DNA of 64,000 nucleotides from Channallabes apus (lineage: Eukaryota; Chordata; Actinopteri; Siluriformes; Clariidae), in contig CM060106.1 of the NCBI GenBank assembly GCA_030522415.1, positions 26,871,967 to 26,935,966 on the forward strand, read 5' to 3'. This document shows positions 46,287-59,603 of the stretch, one piece after another. The notes below the pieces were generated by a model. It had not been told where the DNA came from, ran no database searches, and worked only from the letters and a program-made list of their open reading frames with translations. A program made the translations under genes and the position numbers. Numbering within the stretch: the first letter of the stretch is position 1; the number at the start of each line of letters is the position of its first letter.

Positions 46287-46292
<6 letters not shown>

Positions 46293-46639
46293 CAGAGTGT
46301 GCAGGTGCATTGAATGTTGCATTTTTAATATGTGTTGTTCTTCATTAAATAGTTTGGAAATTCTCAAGTTCGTAAACAAACTGGAATGTGGAGCTCATGG
46401 GGGGAGCACAAAAAAAACCATAGTGCTGCCTATACATGCATTTAATACATCTGCTGGAAATGTGCCAGTCTAGTCCCTTATACGCACAGTTGTGAGGAGG
46501 CTTATCCCGAAGTAAGACAAAGGCTTGCTGAAAGGTTGAAAGTTTCCATGCACCTGCCCTTGGCACCTAATTTTGGTGAAAGCCAGGTCTAAATGTACAG
46601 TATCCACCAAAATGACTGGTGATACTGGTATATTTCTTT

Positions 46640-46745
46640 TATCTGATGACTAATTCAAATCAAATTTAAATGTAAATTTTATTTGTCACATACACAATCA
46701 TACACAGTACGACATGCAGTGAAATGCTTAGACGAAAATCACCAG
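46640..46745 (-). repeat. L2-like LINE 3' tail, truncated
   Basis: The minus-strand reading CTAAGCATTTCACTGCATGT ... GACAAATAAAATTTA matches the tails of the LINE copies at 5821 and 15177. Confidence 0.8.
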
Positions 46746-47555
46746 TGGAAAAAAATTATCACATTTTTACATTGGTGTGTGTTCACAAAAATAAACAAAT
46801 CTTATCTATATGTATATATTGGAAAATAGTAGTAAAAACAAAGTCCGCTCCGTTCTTAATCCCCAGCTGTTATGAAGAGAAAGGCTGTCTTCCCTGTCTT
46901 ACATTATGTTCCATGATTCATACAGTTTGCAGAAATTGATAGGACTTTCATATTCAATTTTGTAGACTTTTCATTGTATGAATTATTAGTTGAATTAAAT
47001 GTGTTAATATGTAATACAAGGTGAGGTTGTTATTGTGGGCAGGAACCTCTTCCAGGAACAGTGATGTTTCTGGAAGAGGTAACCAAAGCTCTTCTCTAGG
47101 TGCAGGATGATGTAAGGGCTATGAAGCAGCCAAGGCTACGTGCTGGCTGAATGCCATTTTGAAGGGCATTACAGTAACACAGCACTCCACAGAAGACAGA
47201 TATTTTCAACCCAGGCATCAATTTCTAACCTTCAGCAACACAGCAAAGTATTTTATCTTGTGCACAGTAGGCATTAGGTGAAATAGTTACAGTAGATAGT
47301 GCCCACTAGGCACGGCTCAAATAATATGGATGGATATATGGATGGATTTTCTACATTCTAGAACAATACTGTAAATATTTTTTTTTCAAATCTATGAAAT
47401 AACACATTAGCCAACACTAATTAATTAACAACAACAACAGTCGTTATTTTAAGACACAAAGGTCAGCGGTTCTGGAATAGTTCATGTACAGTAAGAACAG
47501 TATTGCCAATGCATTTGCAAAACCCATCAAGCTTTCAGGAAGACATAACTAGTTG
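46746..47555. other. Intergenic DNA, nothing recognised
   Basis: No gene or named repeat is seen. Confidence 0.4.
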
Positions 47556-47917
47556 TCGCTATCATAAGATTATATTAGAACATAAATTCATAGGTTAATG
47601 GTTTACAAATTAAAAATTACATGAGACAATATAATAAAATAAACAATATGAAAATATATTTGTTGTACATGAAAAAATATAAATATTAATTGTATACTTT
47701 TATATTCTTTATTTTACAATAAACTTAGTTTCATCTAATTTTTCATCATAAACTATATATATATATATACAAAATAAACACAAAATAAACATTATACAAG
47801 AATTTGTATTAATTGTCTTGACGGCTGTCACGTGCCTAGGCTTTATTATAATTGTAATATTATATTTGATAATAATAAACCTATGAATTTATGTTCTAAT
47901 ATAATCTTTGATAGCGA
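47556..47917. repeat. Tail-to-tail inverted pair of the tRNA-Gly-headed repeat body
   Basis: The outer 41 bases (TCGCTATCATAAGATTATAT... and its complement ending ...TTTGATAGCGA) mirror each other. The left half carries a shortened plus copy (AAATAAACAATATGAAAATA). The right half is a fuller minus copy including GGCTGTCACGTGCC. No tRNA head is present at either end. Confidence 0.75.
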
Positions 47918-48762
47918 TTTTGTAGGGGGGGTTGGGGGGGGGCGTAATCCATGGCAGGGGGGGCATTTTAGCGCATAACACCGGAACGCTATCACCCCTG
48001 CAGATGTTTAAACAATCATTAATTACACAAATCGTCAGCATGGGTGATACTGAGTCGGTATGGTCCATAGTACTAGAAAGAGGAAAGAGCAGCACAACTG
48101 TCGCTGAACTGTTCATGTGATTTTACAATTCAGCTAAGGCTAAATTCCAAATCCCTCTATAACCCCTGATCAAAGGCATTACTTGGTGCGTGTAACAAGG
48201 AGTTCTAACTTACACCCTACTGTGCACTCGCTTTCCATATAATGCTATTTAGAATTTAAATACTAACTTTTTATTGCTACTTGTCAGTCGCCAACTGAAT
48301 GCTAGTTCTGCTAGTCACAGAAGGATATGTATTAGCAGAGCGAACATAATCGAATAAAAAAAATTAACAATAGAAATCTTTTGAAAATATATGGTGTTTG
48401 AGGAACTGTTGTATAAAAGCAATATCACATGAGAAGTTGTGCTTAAATACTGAATATCAGCATGGCATATTGTGTATAGAGTCAAGCATACAGCATACAA
48501 ACCTGATCTGAAAGTGCTCAGTTACTGTCAAAATTTTAGTTGGATTCATCTTAACCTGTTTAAATGTCATCCTGAGAAAACAAGCTATATCATATAAAAC
48601 GTCCACCTCTATTACTGAAAAAACAACATTAGTAACAAATTTGTAATGGAAATTCACAATTCACATCAGTACTTTCATGTGAGGTCAATTTCAGTCATGG
48701 CATTTAACAAACCGCAGCCTTATCTTCGCTCTTTGCTTGACTGATCACTGTTTACTCATTCA

Positions 48763-49146
48763 TTCATTCATTCATTCATTTTCTATACCGCTTAATCCTG
48801 TGTTCAGGGTCGCGGGGGACCTGGAGCCTATCCCAGGAGACTTCGGGCACTAGGCGGGGTACACCCTGGACAGGGTGCCAATCCATCGCAGGGCACACAC
48901 ACATACACACACTCACACACCCAATCACACACTACGGGCAATTTTTTTTAGGAACGCCAATTAGCCTAACCTGCATATCTTTGGACTGTGGGAGGAAACC
49001 GGAGTACCCGGAGGAAACCCACCAAGCACGGGGAGAACATGCAAACTCCATGCACACAGAGACGGGAATCGAGCCTGGCCGGGGAATCGAACCCAAGCCC
49101 TGGAGGTGCAAGGCGACAGTGCTAACCACTACACCACCGCGCCGCC
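48763..49146 (-). repeat. Young full-length SINE with 15-bp target duplication
   Basis: The same family as 22441, with a doubled stretch near the head (GGGAATCGAGCC then GGGAATCGAACC). It is flanked by CTGTTTACTCATTCA at 48748-48762 and 49147-49161. Confidence 0.92.
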
Positions 49147-49161
49147 CTGTTTACTCATTCA

Positions 49162-52020
49162 ACAGTTCTGAAATAGTCACAGATTATTTCAGTCCATTTT
49201 GTTGTGTTGGCTAGTAGTGCTTGGGTTAGGGGATATGCTGTGTTGATAATCATAATAATGGAATAATTGACCTCACAATGATAGTATGACAAATAACAGA
49301 AATAAAGGATTTGCTGAGAGAAAGAGAGGAAGGGAGAGATAAGCCGTCAGAACATTGTGGCCGTGTTCTAACCATCTTTATTTGATACAATATCTCCAGT
49401 AGCTTTTTGTTTTCTTTGACTCTCTGATCTCCTGTTTTCTCCATCGTGCCACTTGTGTGCATTAGCTCTTTGAGTTGGACTTCAGTATAGCCACAGGCAC
49501 TCACCATCATCCGACTTTGCTGTCTATCCCACGTCATAATAAAAGGTGAATCAAATATGAGTCCAGCCTTGTCTGCTCCCTCTATTCTATTCACTGCCCA
49601 TCTCCCAGCCACCCACTCACACCATCCGCCTTCTGATTTCTTGTTCAGGCTTGGCAAGAACACAGAGAATCACGAGCACACTGGCCGCCACGATGAGTGG
49701 GATCTCATCCACTGCTCTAAATATGAGTGGGCTGCATACAAATTCTCTGTATGCTAATAGTTTACTGACTCACAGTTACTACACTGTAGGTGTGTGTCAA
49801 GTTTCACTGATTCAAGTTAGTAGTAATATGTGGGTTGTTTTAAGAAATCTATTATCTGATATGTGCTGTAGTAGTGGGGGTGGGGGGGGGGCAAAGACTT
49901 TCATGATGGGAAGACTAGGGAATTCCGCATTGGATGACACCTGGTCAAGCTTAGTCGATCAAGTACACAATCTCAGTGGCGTAAGAACATGGAAATGCTC
50001 TAAAACTAGAAATATTCCACAAGTAATTGTGGAAAGTCCAAGTTTATTTCAGTGTACCGTTTTGGCAGTCTCTCTGCCAATTTTTTTTTCATCCCGGTAC
50101 CATTTGGGTTGTCTCTCAGTGGCTTTAATTGTGTTGATGGCAGGCTTTGAACTGTTTTTCCATGTACTGACGTCTGCCTTTTTAAACTTATTCCCCTTTG
50201 ACCTGTGTTTCTGGCATGAGTGAGTGAGTAAAGCTTTAGCAATATACAGTTTCACTCTACCGCCCACAGAGAGGGGACTATCAGGGGTTTTAATCTTCCT
50301 ACACTAGACTAGATGTGGGTGCATTGAAAGTTTGCGGTGGCCAATGTAGGACAATTGCATTATTGAGCTCTTGAACAAGGATCATTCTTTACTCTCATCA
50401 CAGTGACTTTGCATTCAGAAGAACAATATTGGAATAATATACAACACTGGAGTGTACATTCCTATGCTGTACATCTCTATTTCCATTTTTGCGAAAAATA
50501 AGTTATTTCAATGTAACATTTGTTTAATCACTTCCTTGTCTTAACTTATATTATTAATTATCTGCAATGTAGCTAATATGAATTAGTTGATAACTACTTT
50601 CTGGGTTCCCAGAAAGGTAAATATCCAAAATAATAATTTATATTAATATTTGTATCTTTCGGGAGTATTAAGTTTCTTTTATACTTTAAAACACATTTTT
50701 TATATAACACATTTATATATCCCTCTATGTATATATATTTAATATAAATACAAAAATGGCATATCATTAAAAAAATATTATCTTATGTATCTTAAAAATC
50801 ATAGATTATTAAAATTATCCTAAGTTAAAAATATCTTACTTTATATTATGATAGGTACAGAATATATTATAAGTTATTCTCAAAAAACGGACGAAGAGGT
50901 GAATTGAAATTTAGGCATATAGTATTCCCTATATACTGTATAATGCAATATTGATTCAAGAAGTAAATCTAAAGAAGTAAAAAAAAAATCAATATGTTTA
51001 TATGAACAACAAACTATATAAAATAAATGGATAATGCAACTGTTTTAGCTGTGTGTACATCACTAGGTTAATCTGTGTCTGGGCATGATTAGATCTCAAT
51101 TATGAAATGTCATGTACAGTGCCAATGTAGATTCTACACCTGGCTGGACATCAAGCAGTCATGTGCTTGGATTTATCTGCTCTAACTCAGCTTAGACAAT
51201 GCCCTCTAAATGTCACCAGGCGTGGAACGCTTTAAATCAAAAGAGATACTATACATTACATGGCAGTCTGCCTTAGTTCCTCTTGTTTTAGTTCATCATG
51301 AGTTTAGAGGTGTCATACTGTCAAAAAAGCTTGCTGAGCCTTGGTTAAGAAGAACTGTTGTTGAAACTGTACAGTGGAAACTACAACAGGATGTCATGTG
51401 GAACACAGCTGAACATTAGCCCCAAGGTAAAGTGTATAAATTGACTGTTTATGATTCCTATTAGCCAACATTATAACACTGTAATGGCATTGTAAGTATT
51501 AAATTAATCTGATAGGAAACTTTCCATTTATAAACTATAAAAAAAAATAAATAAACTGTAACATTACTATTTCTAAAAAAATTTAAAAAAGGATTTAAAT
51601 ACCTACAGGCAGAAATAATATAGCTTACAAGAATACAACAATACATTGTCCAAAAATGTATAAAAGTATGCAACACTGGTCTCCCAGCCAAGGTGTATTC
51701 CTGCCTCATGCCAAGTATGCCAGGGATATAATGCCAGTGTTCCAGAACCACCAAGCCCAGATCAGTATAAAGAGATCATTGGAAGTGTGTGTGTGAGAGA
51801 ACCCATGAAAAATCTGGCTCTGATCCTATTCTAATATTAATTAATATATTCCTATTAAATAATAAATTATGAATTAATTCCTTCTAATATATTATAATTT
51901 TCATGAACTTACACAGGGAATGGTATAGTTGTCACTACATAATCTAAGCTTAATATTAGTAGTAATTAATAATGTTGCATTTTTAAGAAGGAAAATGCAG
52001 AATAGCTGAAATATATACTG
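49162..52020. other. Intergenic DNA, nothing recognised
   Basis: A 137-codon open frame on the minus strand (49250-49663) and a 190-codon one on the plus strand (49651-50223) have no motif I know and are not supported as genes. 50500-51000 is very AT-rich. Confidence 0.4.
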
Positions 52021-52021
52021 T

Positions 52022-52024
52022 ACA

Positions 52025-52073
<49 letters not shown>

Positions 52074-52079
52074 TTTTTT
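52022..52079. repeat. (TA)n then T-run
   Basis: TA tract (52026-52055) followed by about 24 T, the same arrangement as at 10013-10104. Confidence 0.95.
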
Positions 52080-52149
52080 GACAAAATGTTAATTTTATAG
52101 TTATGATGAAAGTCTAGGGACTTTGTGTTTTTAGTTTTTTTTAAATATA

Positions 52150-52455
52150 GTTTCCTTGCAGGGGCATGAAACATATCCTAGGGAACATGAGGCAGGATCT
52201 CAGGGCGCGGCCTTGGGGTGCAAAGCCATAGCAGGGCACAAGCAGGGCCTAATCATACACTATTAACATTTTGGAACCATACTGTATATTAACCTTCACT
52301 GCATGTCTTTAGACTGTGGGAGGAAACCAGTGCATCCATAAGAAACACACCAAGAATGAGGAGAACATGCATACTCCAAGCACACAGATCTGAGACAGGA
52401 TTTGAACCCTGCATGTGTGAGACAATCTTGCCAACCACTGCTACGTCACCTCTTG
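52150..52455 (-). repeat. Old SINE copy
   Basis: Minus-strand words GACTGTGGGAGGAAACC, GAGAACATGCATACTCC and CCAACCACTGCTACGTCACC identify a diverged full-length copy. Confidence 0.7.
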
Positions 52456-52889
52456 TTAAACGGAGATGCTTTTATCAATAATTTCTTAATGACTATTTAA
52501 GCTTAAAAGAAAAAAAATGCAATACTACAAGTTGATTACGTGGTAACTCATTTGTTTTGTGGTCATTCACACAACACTAAATGTCAATATAAAGAAACAG
52601 GTATAATAAGATGTTTCTAATACATGAAAAATACATGTGATATAATAATAGGATTAAAATACTTCAGAATTTACTGTTAATATTTAATAAAAATATTACA
52701 TTTAAAAATATTAATATTAAAACATTGGCGTAGAAATAGCATAACACAACCCCACTCATTAATTAGTATTTTATTAATATTTCCCTAGACCAATAATGAT
52801 TATTATGTAATTATTAATCAGATTATTAATGTTTTATTTCTTAGAGAATATTTTAGAAAACATTTCACTATATAGTTTTTGTTACTCAC

Positions 52890-53030
52890 TCACTCATTTA
52901 CTGTATGTTCTGTATAGCTTTATCCTTCATACAGGGTCAGAGAGGGCCTGGAGCCTATCCAAGGAGACTTGCAGAAGGTGGGGTACACCCTGGACATGAT
53001 GCCAATCCATCACAGGGCACACATACACAT
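52890..53030 (-). repeat. SINE tail fragment
   Basis: TGGAGCCTATCCAAGGAGAC and GGGTACACCCTGGACATGAT mark the 3' half of the family in reverse orientation. Confidence 0.75.
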
Positions 53031-53175
53031 TTCTAGCAGATTAGGCTTCATATTGAAAGGTTCAAATCCCATCACTGCCAAGTTAAACCTGGCATTTAAC
53101 CCTCAACTGCAAAGATGTGCAGTATAATGGGCTAAAAATGTTGTTCTGGATAAGGGTGTCTGCCAAATGTACAGT
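53031..53175 (+). repeat. Fragment of another tRNA-derived SINE
   Basis: A B-box-like GGTTCAAATCCCATC, TTTAACCCTCAACTG and TTCTGGATAAGGGTGTCTGC are typical of a second fish SINE body with a conserved 3' end. Confidence 0.6.
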
Positions 53176-53304
53176 AAATACCCTTTAACGAGTCAAGCAA
53201 AAGTATGTTTTTTCCCTAGAATTATGCACTGTATCTATTTTGATTCTCAAAATGTTTTTCTAAATCACATTTTAGTACATACTCCAAGTGAAAAGAACAC
53301 CATA

Positions 53305-53590
53305 TCACTCACTCACTCATCGTCTATACCGTCTAATTCAGGGTCACAGGAAGCCTGGAACCTATCCCAGGAGACTTAGGGAATGAGGTGATGTACACCC
53401 TGGACAGGGTGCCAATCCAATGCAGGTCACACACACACTACAGGCAATTTTGGAATGCCAATTAGCCTAATCTGCAGGTCTTTGGGAGGAAACCGAAGTA
53501 CCCAGAGGAAACCCACCAAGCACGGGGAGAACATGCAAACTCCATGCACACAGAGATGAGAATCGAACCCGGACCCTGGAGGTACAACAT
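53305..53590 (-). repeat. SINE copy, slightly diverged
   Basis: From ATCGTCTATACCGTCTAATTC to GGGAATCGAACCC-like sequence (GAGAATCGAACCCGGACCC); minus orientation. Confidence 0.85.
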
Positions 53591-54620
53591 TATGTTAAGT
53601 TCTATTAAATAACAATGCAAAATTTAGTTTCAGTTTTTTATCACCATTAGTCATTACTGCTCCTCATCTTCGTTGCGTGTCTAAATGACTCTACTTTTGC
53701 GTGACTCAGTTGATTACTTTCAATCATGAGAACAGAGAGAATAGTTACAGTATAAATTGTGTTTATAGAAAGCTATAGTTTCCTCAAATCCTACTTGTAA
53801 GCAAAATCAGTGAGTCTCGTTGCAGTCTTCACAATTTATTTTACCAGGCATTTTAAAAATAAACAGTAAATTCACCGAGAGAATTCCACCAGCTGTGTTT
53901 AGTCATTAGTTTAATAAGGGGGCTTTTAGCATTATTTGTGTTGGGGAATTTCTCCCAAGGCGGCGATTTCCAGCAACACAGAGCCATGAGACTCGTGATC
54001 CCCAGCATGGCGAGTGGAAAGCCTATGAGTGCTGCTGTCAACACTGGAACATAAATAAAGCTAAAGATAGGGTCACACCACCATCTCCTCTGACCGACCT
54101 CTCTTTTTATAGGCGCGCTCCGGTTTATAAAAGGCATTGACAGGCTATTTTTTGATCTATTGATGGAAACTTGTGACGGGTGCATGACTGACCTCCGTAG
54201 CCTGTGTGTGATGGGATTTTCAAGTGATAGTAAGTGTGTAGAATGTCAACGACACACAAGGCCAATGTAGTATTTGATCCCACAGGCAATACGGCTAAAT
54301 TAGTGCACCCCTGTGATAGTGTTCCTGGAAAACTTTACTCCTGGTGCTTTACGGGTTCTCTCTAAAGAGCCCTAACAAATGACATTTAGACTGACATTTC
54401 CCAGAAATGGGTCAAAGGTTAAATAAATGTTTTTCTTTAAATTATTGAGTCAAGGTAAATTTTTTTTTTTTTTTTACGCACATTTGCACATGACCTACAA
54501 GTTGCACACCTCTGGGACATTGTTCTACTCGAGATTGGACATTGCTCATTTTTCCACTCCGTCCACTCAGCTGTAACTTCTTTCATGTTTTTAAAACAAA
54601 ATTCTTTATAATTTTATATT
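53591..54620. other. Intergenic DNA, nothing recognised
   Basis: A 110-codon minus-strand frame (53853-54185) contains a hydrophobic stretch (PVLTAALIGFPLAMLGITSL) but no homology I recognise. Confidence 0.4.
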
Positions 54621-54626
54621 TAATTC

Positions 54627-54755
54627 AATTCAACAAAATTTTATTTGTATAGCACTTTTAACAATTGTCATTGTCGCAAAGCAGTTTTACACAATCAAAT
54701 GAATTATTTAAGTTTGTATGGAATGTGTATGAATCAAAATGATCAGATATAATTA
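54627..54755 (-). repeat. 5'-truncated tail of the 35.8-kb LINE family
   Basis: TTCAATTCAA...ATTTTATTTGTATAGCACTTTTAACAATTG followed by CAGTTTTACACAATCAAATG matches 35800-35930 closely, in the same orientation. Confidence 0.85.
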
Positions 54756-54766
54756 ATATTATATTG

Positions 54767-54844
54767 TATATAATTTATATAATTGTCTCCTTAGTCTTTT
54801 ATACATATAAAAAAGACTAAGGAGACAATTATATAAATTATATA
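54767..54844. repeat. Perfect 34-bp inverted repeat, 10-nt loop
   Basis: The left arm (54767-54800) and right arm (54811-54844) are exact reverse complements, containing GTCTCCTTAGTCTTTT and its mirror. The loop is ATACATATAA. It lies just beyond the LINE tail at 54627-54755. Confidence 0.93.
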
Positions 54845-55511
54845 GACTCTGGTCTATATAAAATGTATCAGGGTTTGACATTAACTTTTTTGCTCACTGG
54901 CCGATGTGACTAGTGGATTTCCGGAGTCACTCGCCATTCAGCCTTTTTACTAGCCATAATTTTGTTACTAGAAAATCGCAGGTTTTTCTTCACCATGATA
55001 CGTTAATGTTTGTTAGATCTAGATTTACTTAGAAATGACAGCATACACTGTATCACTATAGTAGTAGTCAAGTATTCAGTACTGTTAAGATCCCAATATA
55101 AAAACATGTAAACATGAACAGTATATTCTGCTTATTGAACTTAAATTCAAACCTCTTACCACATGAATTGAACTCAGAACATTTATCATTTTCGTGTGTT
55201 GTGTACTATTATCAGGTATTATTATTCATTATATATTATTATATCAGAATTCTGAGTTAGGACAATGGACTCTGGTCTCTCTTGTAGTGTTGACTCTTTA
55301 TAGTGTGAGGTAATTCAATCAGTTGATGAATTTTCTATCATTCAACATGAAATCTAAATAGATTTTAATAGTGATTACTTTTTATATAATCAGTAAATAA
55401 CCTGCGAAAGGGGCAAACATTCTCATCCTGTTGAGAAGCAATAACCCTTTAAGGAAATGATGCACAAACACCAAACAGGAAGTAAAAGCGTGTGTATGTA
55501 TGTGTGTGTGA

Positions 55512-55945
55512 GACTTAGTGATGGGAAGTTCGAACAAATCTTTTTTTGAGTCATTTCGTTCATTTGATCAGAAATAAATTAAAATGTTGCGTTTTCAATA
55601 AAAAATACCCCCAATACGTCTACATACACAAATTTTGGCTATAGTCCCAGTTATTAAAATATTACAATGCAACTAAGGACATATTATAATAAACAGAATG
55701 AGTAACTCACCATCATATCTTCCAGTCGTTCGTTCTTTTGAATCTATTGCACCGCATAGCGTCTATGGGAGTCACGTGACAAAAGTACGAACGACTCGAG
55801 ACCTGAATATAACACGGAGGTTTTGCGATGCTTTGCGCATGCGCGCCCAATAGAAAATGAACGAATCACTCTTTGAGATACTCGTACATCTGAGTCATGT
55901 TAAAGAGTCGTTCAAAAAGAACGAATCATTCATAAACGACCCGTG
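55512..55945. repeat. Probable non-autonomous hAT-like relic
   Basis: The left end AGTGATGGGAAGTTCGAAC and inner words GTCATTTCGTTCATTTGATC are partly mirrored by AAAGAACGAATCATTC near 55920. Flanking blocks at 54877-54965 and 56085-56165 (GTGACTAGTGG and GTGGCTAGTGAG contexts) may be the two ends of an older element into which it inserted. Confidence 0.4.
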
Positions 55946-56169
55946 TGTGCAGTGCATGTGTAGAGAGAGGCATTAAATGTCCTCATTACATTCATGCACG
56001 TTTTATGCGCGTAATATTACATTGCAATGCGTTTATTATATCGGATGCCTTTAGAGAAAACTACAACAAAAATATATTGTCATACCAAAGAATAAACTAC
56101 CCGCCAAAGTGGCTAGTGAGACTAAAGTTATTACCCGCCACAGCCGAATTTTACCCGCATTAGTCTTTT

Positions 56170-56500
56170 TTTTATCTGCACAGGAGTTTGTTGCATTGCA
56201 TTTCACTACTGTTGTACTTGTATAACCATGTACTGTATGTGACAAATTAAATTCTTGGATCTTGAAATCATAAATGTTCAAATAATTTCTATTAATTGTA
56301 CATATTGTAAATTTTACAGCTAAAGGTTTCCATATATGTATAATTTTCTCTTATTTAATATTTTCTTTTTTATTTCAAATTTGATTTCTTTATTTTTATT
56401 TTTTATTTTCGGCCACAGGCGGTCATAAGGATTTCACTGGATATCATAATGTGTATGGTTATGTACAGTATGTGACAAATAAAATAAGAATTTGATTTAT
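56170..56500 (+). repeat. Two L2-like LINE tails
   Basis: CATTGCATTTCACTACTG...GTATGTGACAAATTAAATTC ends near 56262. A second GGATTTCACTGGATATCATA...GTGACAAATAAAATAAG ends near 56495. Both are 5'-truncated. Confidence 0.75.
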
Positions 56501-59500
56501 ATAGTGCACTTCAATACATTTCCTCTGAAAATCTAAACCAAAAAGAAAAATAGTCTGTCGATCCGCGCACAGATACGTGTCATGTCATTGCCCTGGTGCA
56601 ACATCACCAGCTGCTCTGCTTAGTAATGAATGCAATGAATGTATACTCAAGTCCCATCTATCTAACAAGGGACAAAAGGTCATAAGGATTCCTCACGACC
56701 AGTAATCACTTGAGATTTATGAATGGTTCATCCGGCAACTGGCCTCACTGTCATAATGTGTCATCTGCCGAGTTTTAAGGGAGTCCATGAAGACAGTGAA
56801 TCAAAATCGCACCTTAATATATCAGTGAATCAGCAGCAATGTGCTCCTGGTGACTGTGCCAATGATTTTCGGCAGTGCCACATTTCCTAATAGACTCATC
56901 CCCCTACTATAATGTAATCCCACACTGCTGAGATCTGCTAACTGGTATGTGTGTGTGTGTGTGTGTGTGGGGGGGTATGGCAGTAGAGAGGTTTTCTGTA
57001 TATCTATATTAAACTGGAAATTTATCCCTATGATTTGTCATTTATATCCTCTTTATATCACACTCCTACTTTTCTTTGACCTGTTGGTTAGTACACACTT
57101 TATTGCTTTCATATCTGTTTTTTTTTTATCAATCAATAGCACTGAAAAACTGTCCAAGGTGTTAATGGTTTTCCTAAAGTTATTTGTATACTTCATTTCA
57201 ATTTTATATCCGTTTCTATGATTATAATGTACTGTACAGATGTTCTCCTCAAGCCTGATGTGGCTAAAAAGGAAAGATAAAGCCAATTGTGATGCTGCAT
57301 GATTTACATGGGGTTTCCACAGATCTAAATCATTTGACAAAGCAATAATGTTGGTGTCAAACTCAAGGTCAAGTCTGTTTTGGCCAATTAACCTTACAGC
57401 AAATCAGTACACACAATAAATAAGCATAACCTCAAAAAATTAATTAATAAATAAAAAGGAGTACAGTAAAGGCACAATACCACAAATGAAAATGTGGGAC
57501 ATTTTAGGCCCACAATCTGTTAGTTTCTTTTTTATTTTTGATGTTGTGACAGTGACAGCTTGTGAGTTAAGAGCAGAGAGAGAGGGGGGGGGGAGAGCGG
57601 GGGGGAGAGAGAGAGGGAGAGATAAAGGTAGGAGTCATCCTGTTTGTTTGTAACCATGGTGATGTCCTGCTGTGAAATGAGGCAGAGACCATGTGTGTGT
57701 GTGTGTGTATGTGTGTGTGACCTGTCCTTCATGGCCTGCCCTCTATAGCCATAAATACAAACCCACGGGCGACTGATGCTTGAAGGAACAATGCAATGTT
57801 TATAAAATTAGAAGGGCACTTAATCAGACAAGTGGTCTCTCTAACTAACATGGATGCTGTGTACTTGTTAAGGACAGTGTGGCAGAGCGAGTTCTAGGTC
57901 AAAGCATGCAATGCCTAATTTATAATACTAAACGCTAATAAATGATAACCTATTAAATAGAAAACTCTTCAATAAATCTAAATGGAAATTGAAATTATTA
58001 AGACTAAATTGAGCCCAAACGGAACAAACCAAAAAAGTAGTAAAATGAAGATTACAAGCAAAAGGGAACATGAACTGAACCATAGAATGTCTCTGGTATG
58101 AATCAAAGGCCTCATAAAAGATGGTGAAGAACAGCGTGTCCTGTCACCAGCTACGTGGCTGCTTACTATAATATGTTATATATAAAAAAAACTATAAAAA
58201 TTAAGCAGTTGTAATTACTAAAACAAGGAAATAATCTAAAGAAACAATCAATTAAAACTGAATTTCATTTCAAATGAACCTGGAAATAATATAAAATAAT
58301 AAAAAAAAACCCATCTAAATAAAACAGACTTAATAAACACAAAAACATAATGTCTAATAATGAATAAATAATATTTTAATTATTCACTCCGATGAGCACA
58401 GAAATGACTTTGCTCACAACTTTCATTCCAACATGATATATCTCACAAAATGAAAAATAATGATAATAACTATATATATATAGATCAGTGAGAAATCTCT
58501 TTTTGATTTATATCAACATGTGATATCACTTATGATATCTAATATTCACCATCTATGTTTAGGATATTTTACATTTAAAACCCACAGGCAAACTAATATT
58601 TTCATGGATCTTTAAGACCTTTTTCTATTTAAATAATTGGCTCCTGCCATATTATGGTTAACTACAATTTTTATCTCTTATACAAAGGATTTAATAACAT
58701 TTCCTGGGTATTTCTGGCAATTATCTAGTTGGTAGCTTAGATAACCACCTTAATCAGTTTTTTTTTTTAACTAAAACACAATTTAATTTAATGTAAAGCT
58801 CTAACTCCTTATCCTTGCTGTTTTCTCAACCCACCATCCCGGCCTGATTTGGATTCCCAGTTGCAATACAAAAAGTGTAAGCAGTTGACGGTTGAAATAT
58901 AAATTCTTTAAATCTGTTATTCATTGGTTTTCCATGCCTGGAAGACATAGTGTAACCAAATAAGCATGACTGGACATAACACAGACATGACCAGACACAT
59001 GTATTCAGGCCTATGTGTCATTTATTCAAGGAGATCTAAAAGCAGCCTGTGTGGAAATGGATCTAGAGTAATCATGATCATCATGCCCCATCACCTTGGA
59101 AAGGCAACATCAGTAGACATAACTGATATGCCCTGCGACAAAAATATCTGATGGCAGTTATTTATATATGCGACGGAACCCAAAGGCAGTTTATATTACA
59201 CACCACATTGATCGTGCCTGTGTATTTTCTGCTTGCTCAGGTATCTTCAGCACTGCTATTCTAGGAGATCTATTTCTGCAGATATGTTAAATATACACCA
59301 AGGCCTTAGGCTCATTCATTATTAATGAACACACACATAGAAAATAGCTGTGAATAAGACTGGTCAGGTGACAAACGCTGGACAGGTGAAATGCAGATAT
59401 GGACTCCCACGAAATGTTTAAAGGAACGACCTCATCATTTCAGATGAGGAAAGAAATGCTGAGATATTATTACTCTGGTGAATGACCTTGTAAAGGAAGG

Positions 59501-59562
59501 TGTGGCCTCATTCTAACACTCCTCCTCCAAAAGGAAAATCTCCAACAAATAAAAAGGCAAAA

Positions 59563-59603
<41 letters not shown>

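Noticed and set aside
49250..49663. 137-codon minus-strand frame as a gene
   Set aside because: No recognised domain or splice context, and an overlapping opposite-strand frame of similar size; chance cannot be excluded.
50006..50267. 78- and 72-codon minus-strand frames as a conserved lysine-rich protein
   Set aside because: They overlap each other in different frames and have no motif; probably a repeat relic or chance.
53853..54185. 110-codon minus-strand frame with a hydrophobic stretch
   Set aside because: No family resemblance; one hydrophobic patch in AT-rich DNA is weak evidence.
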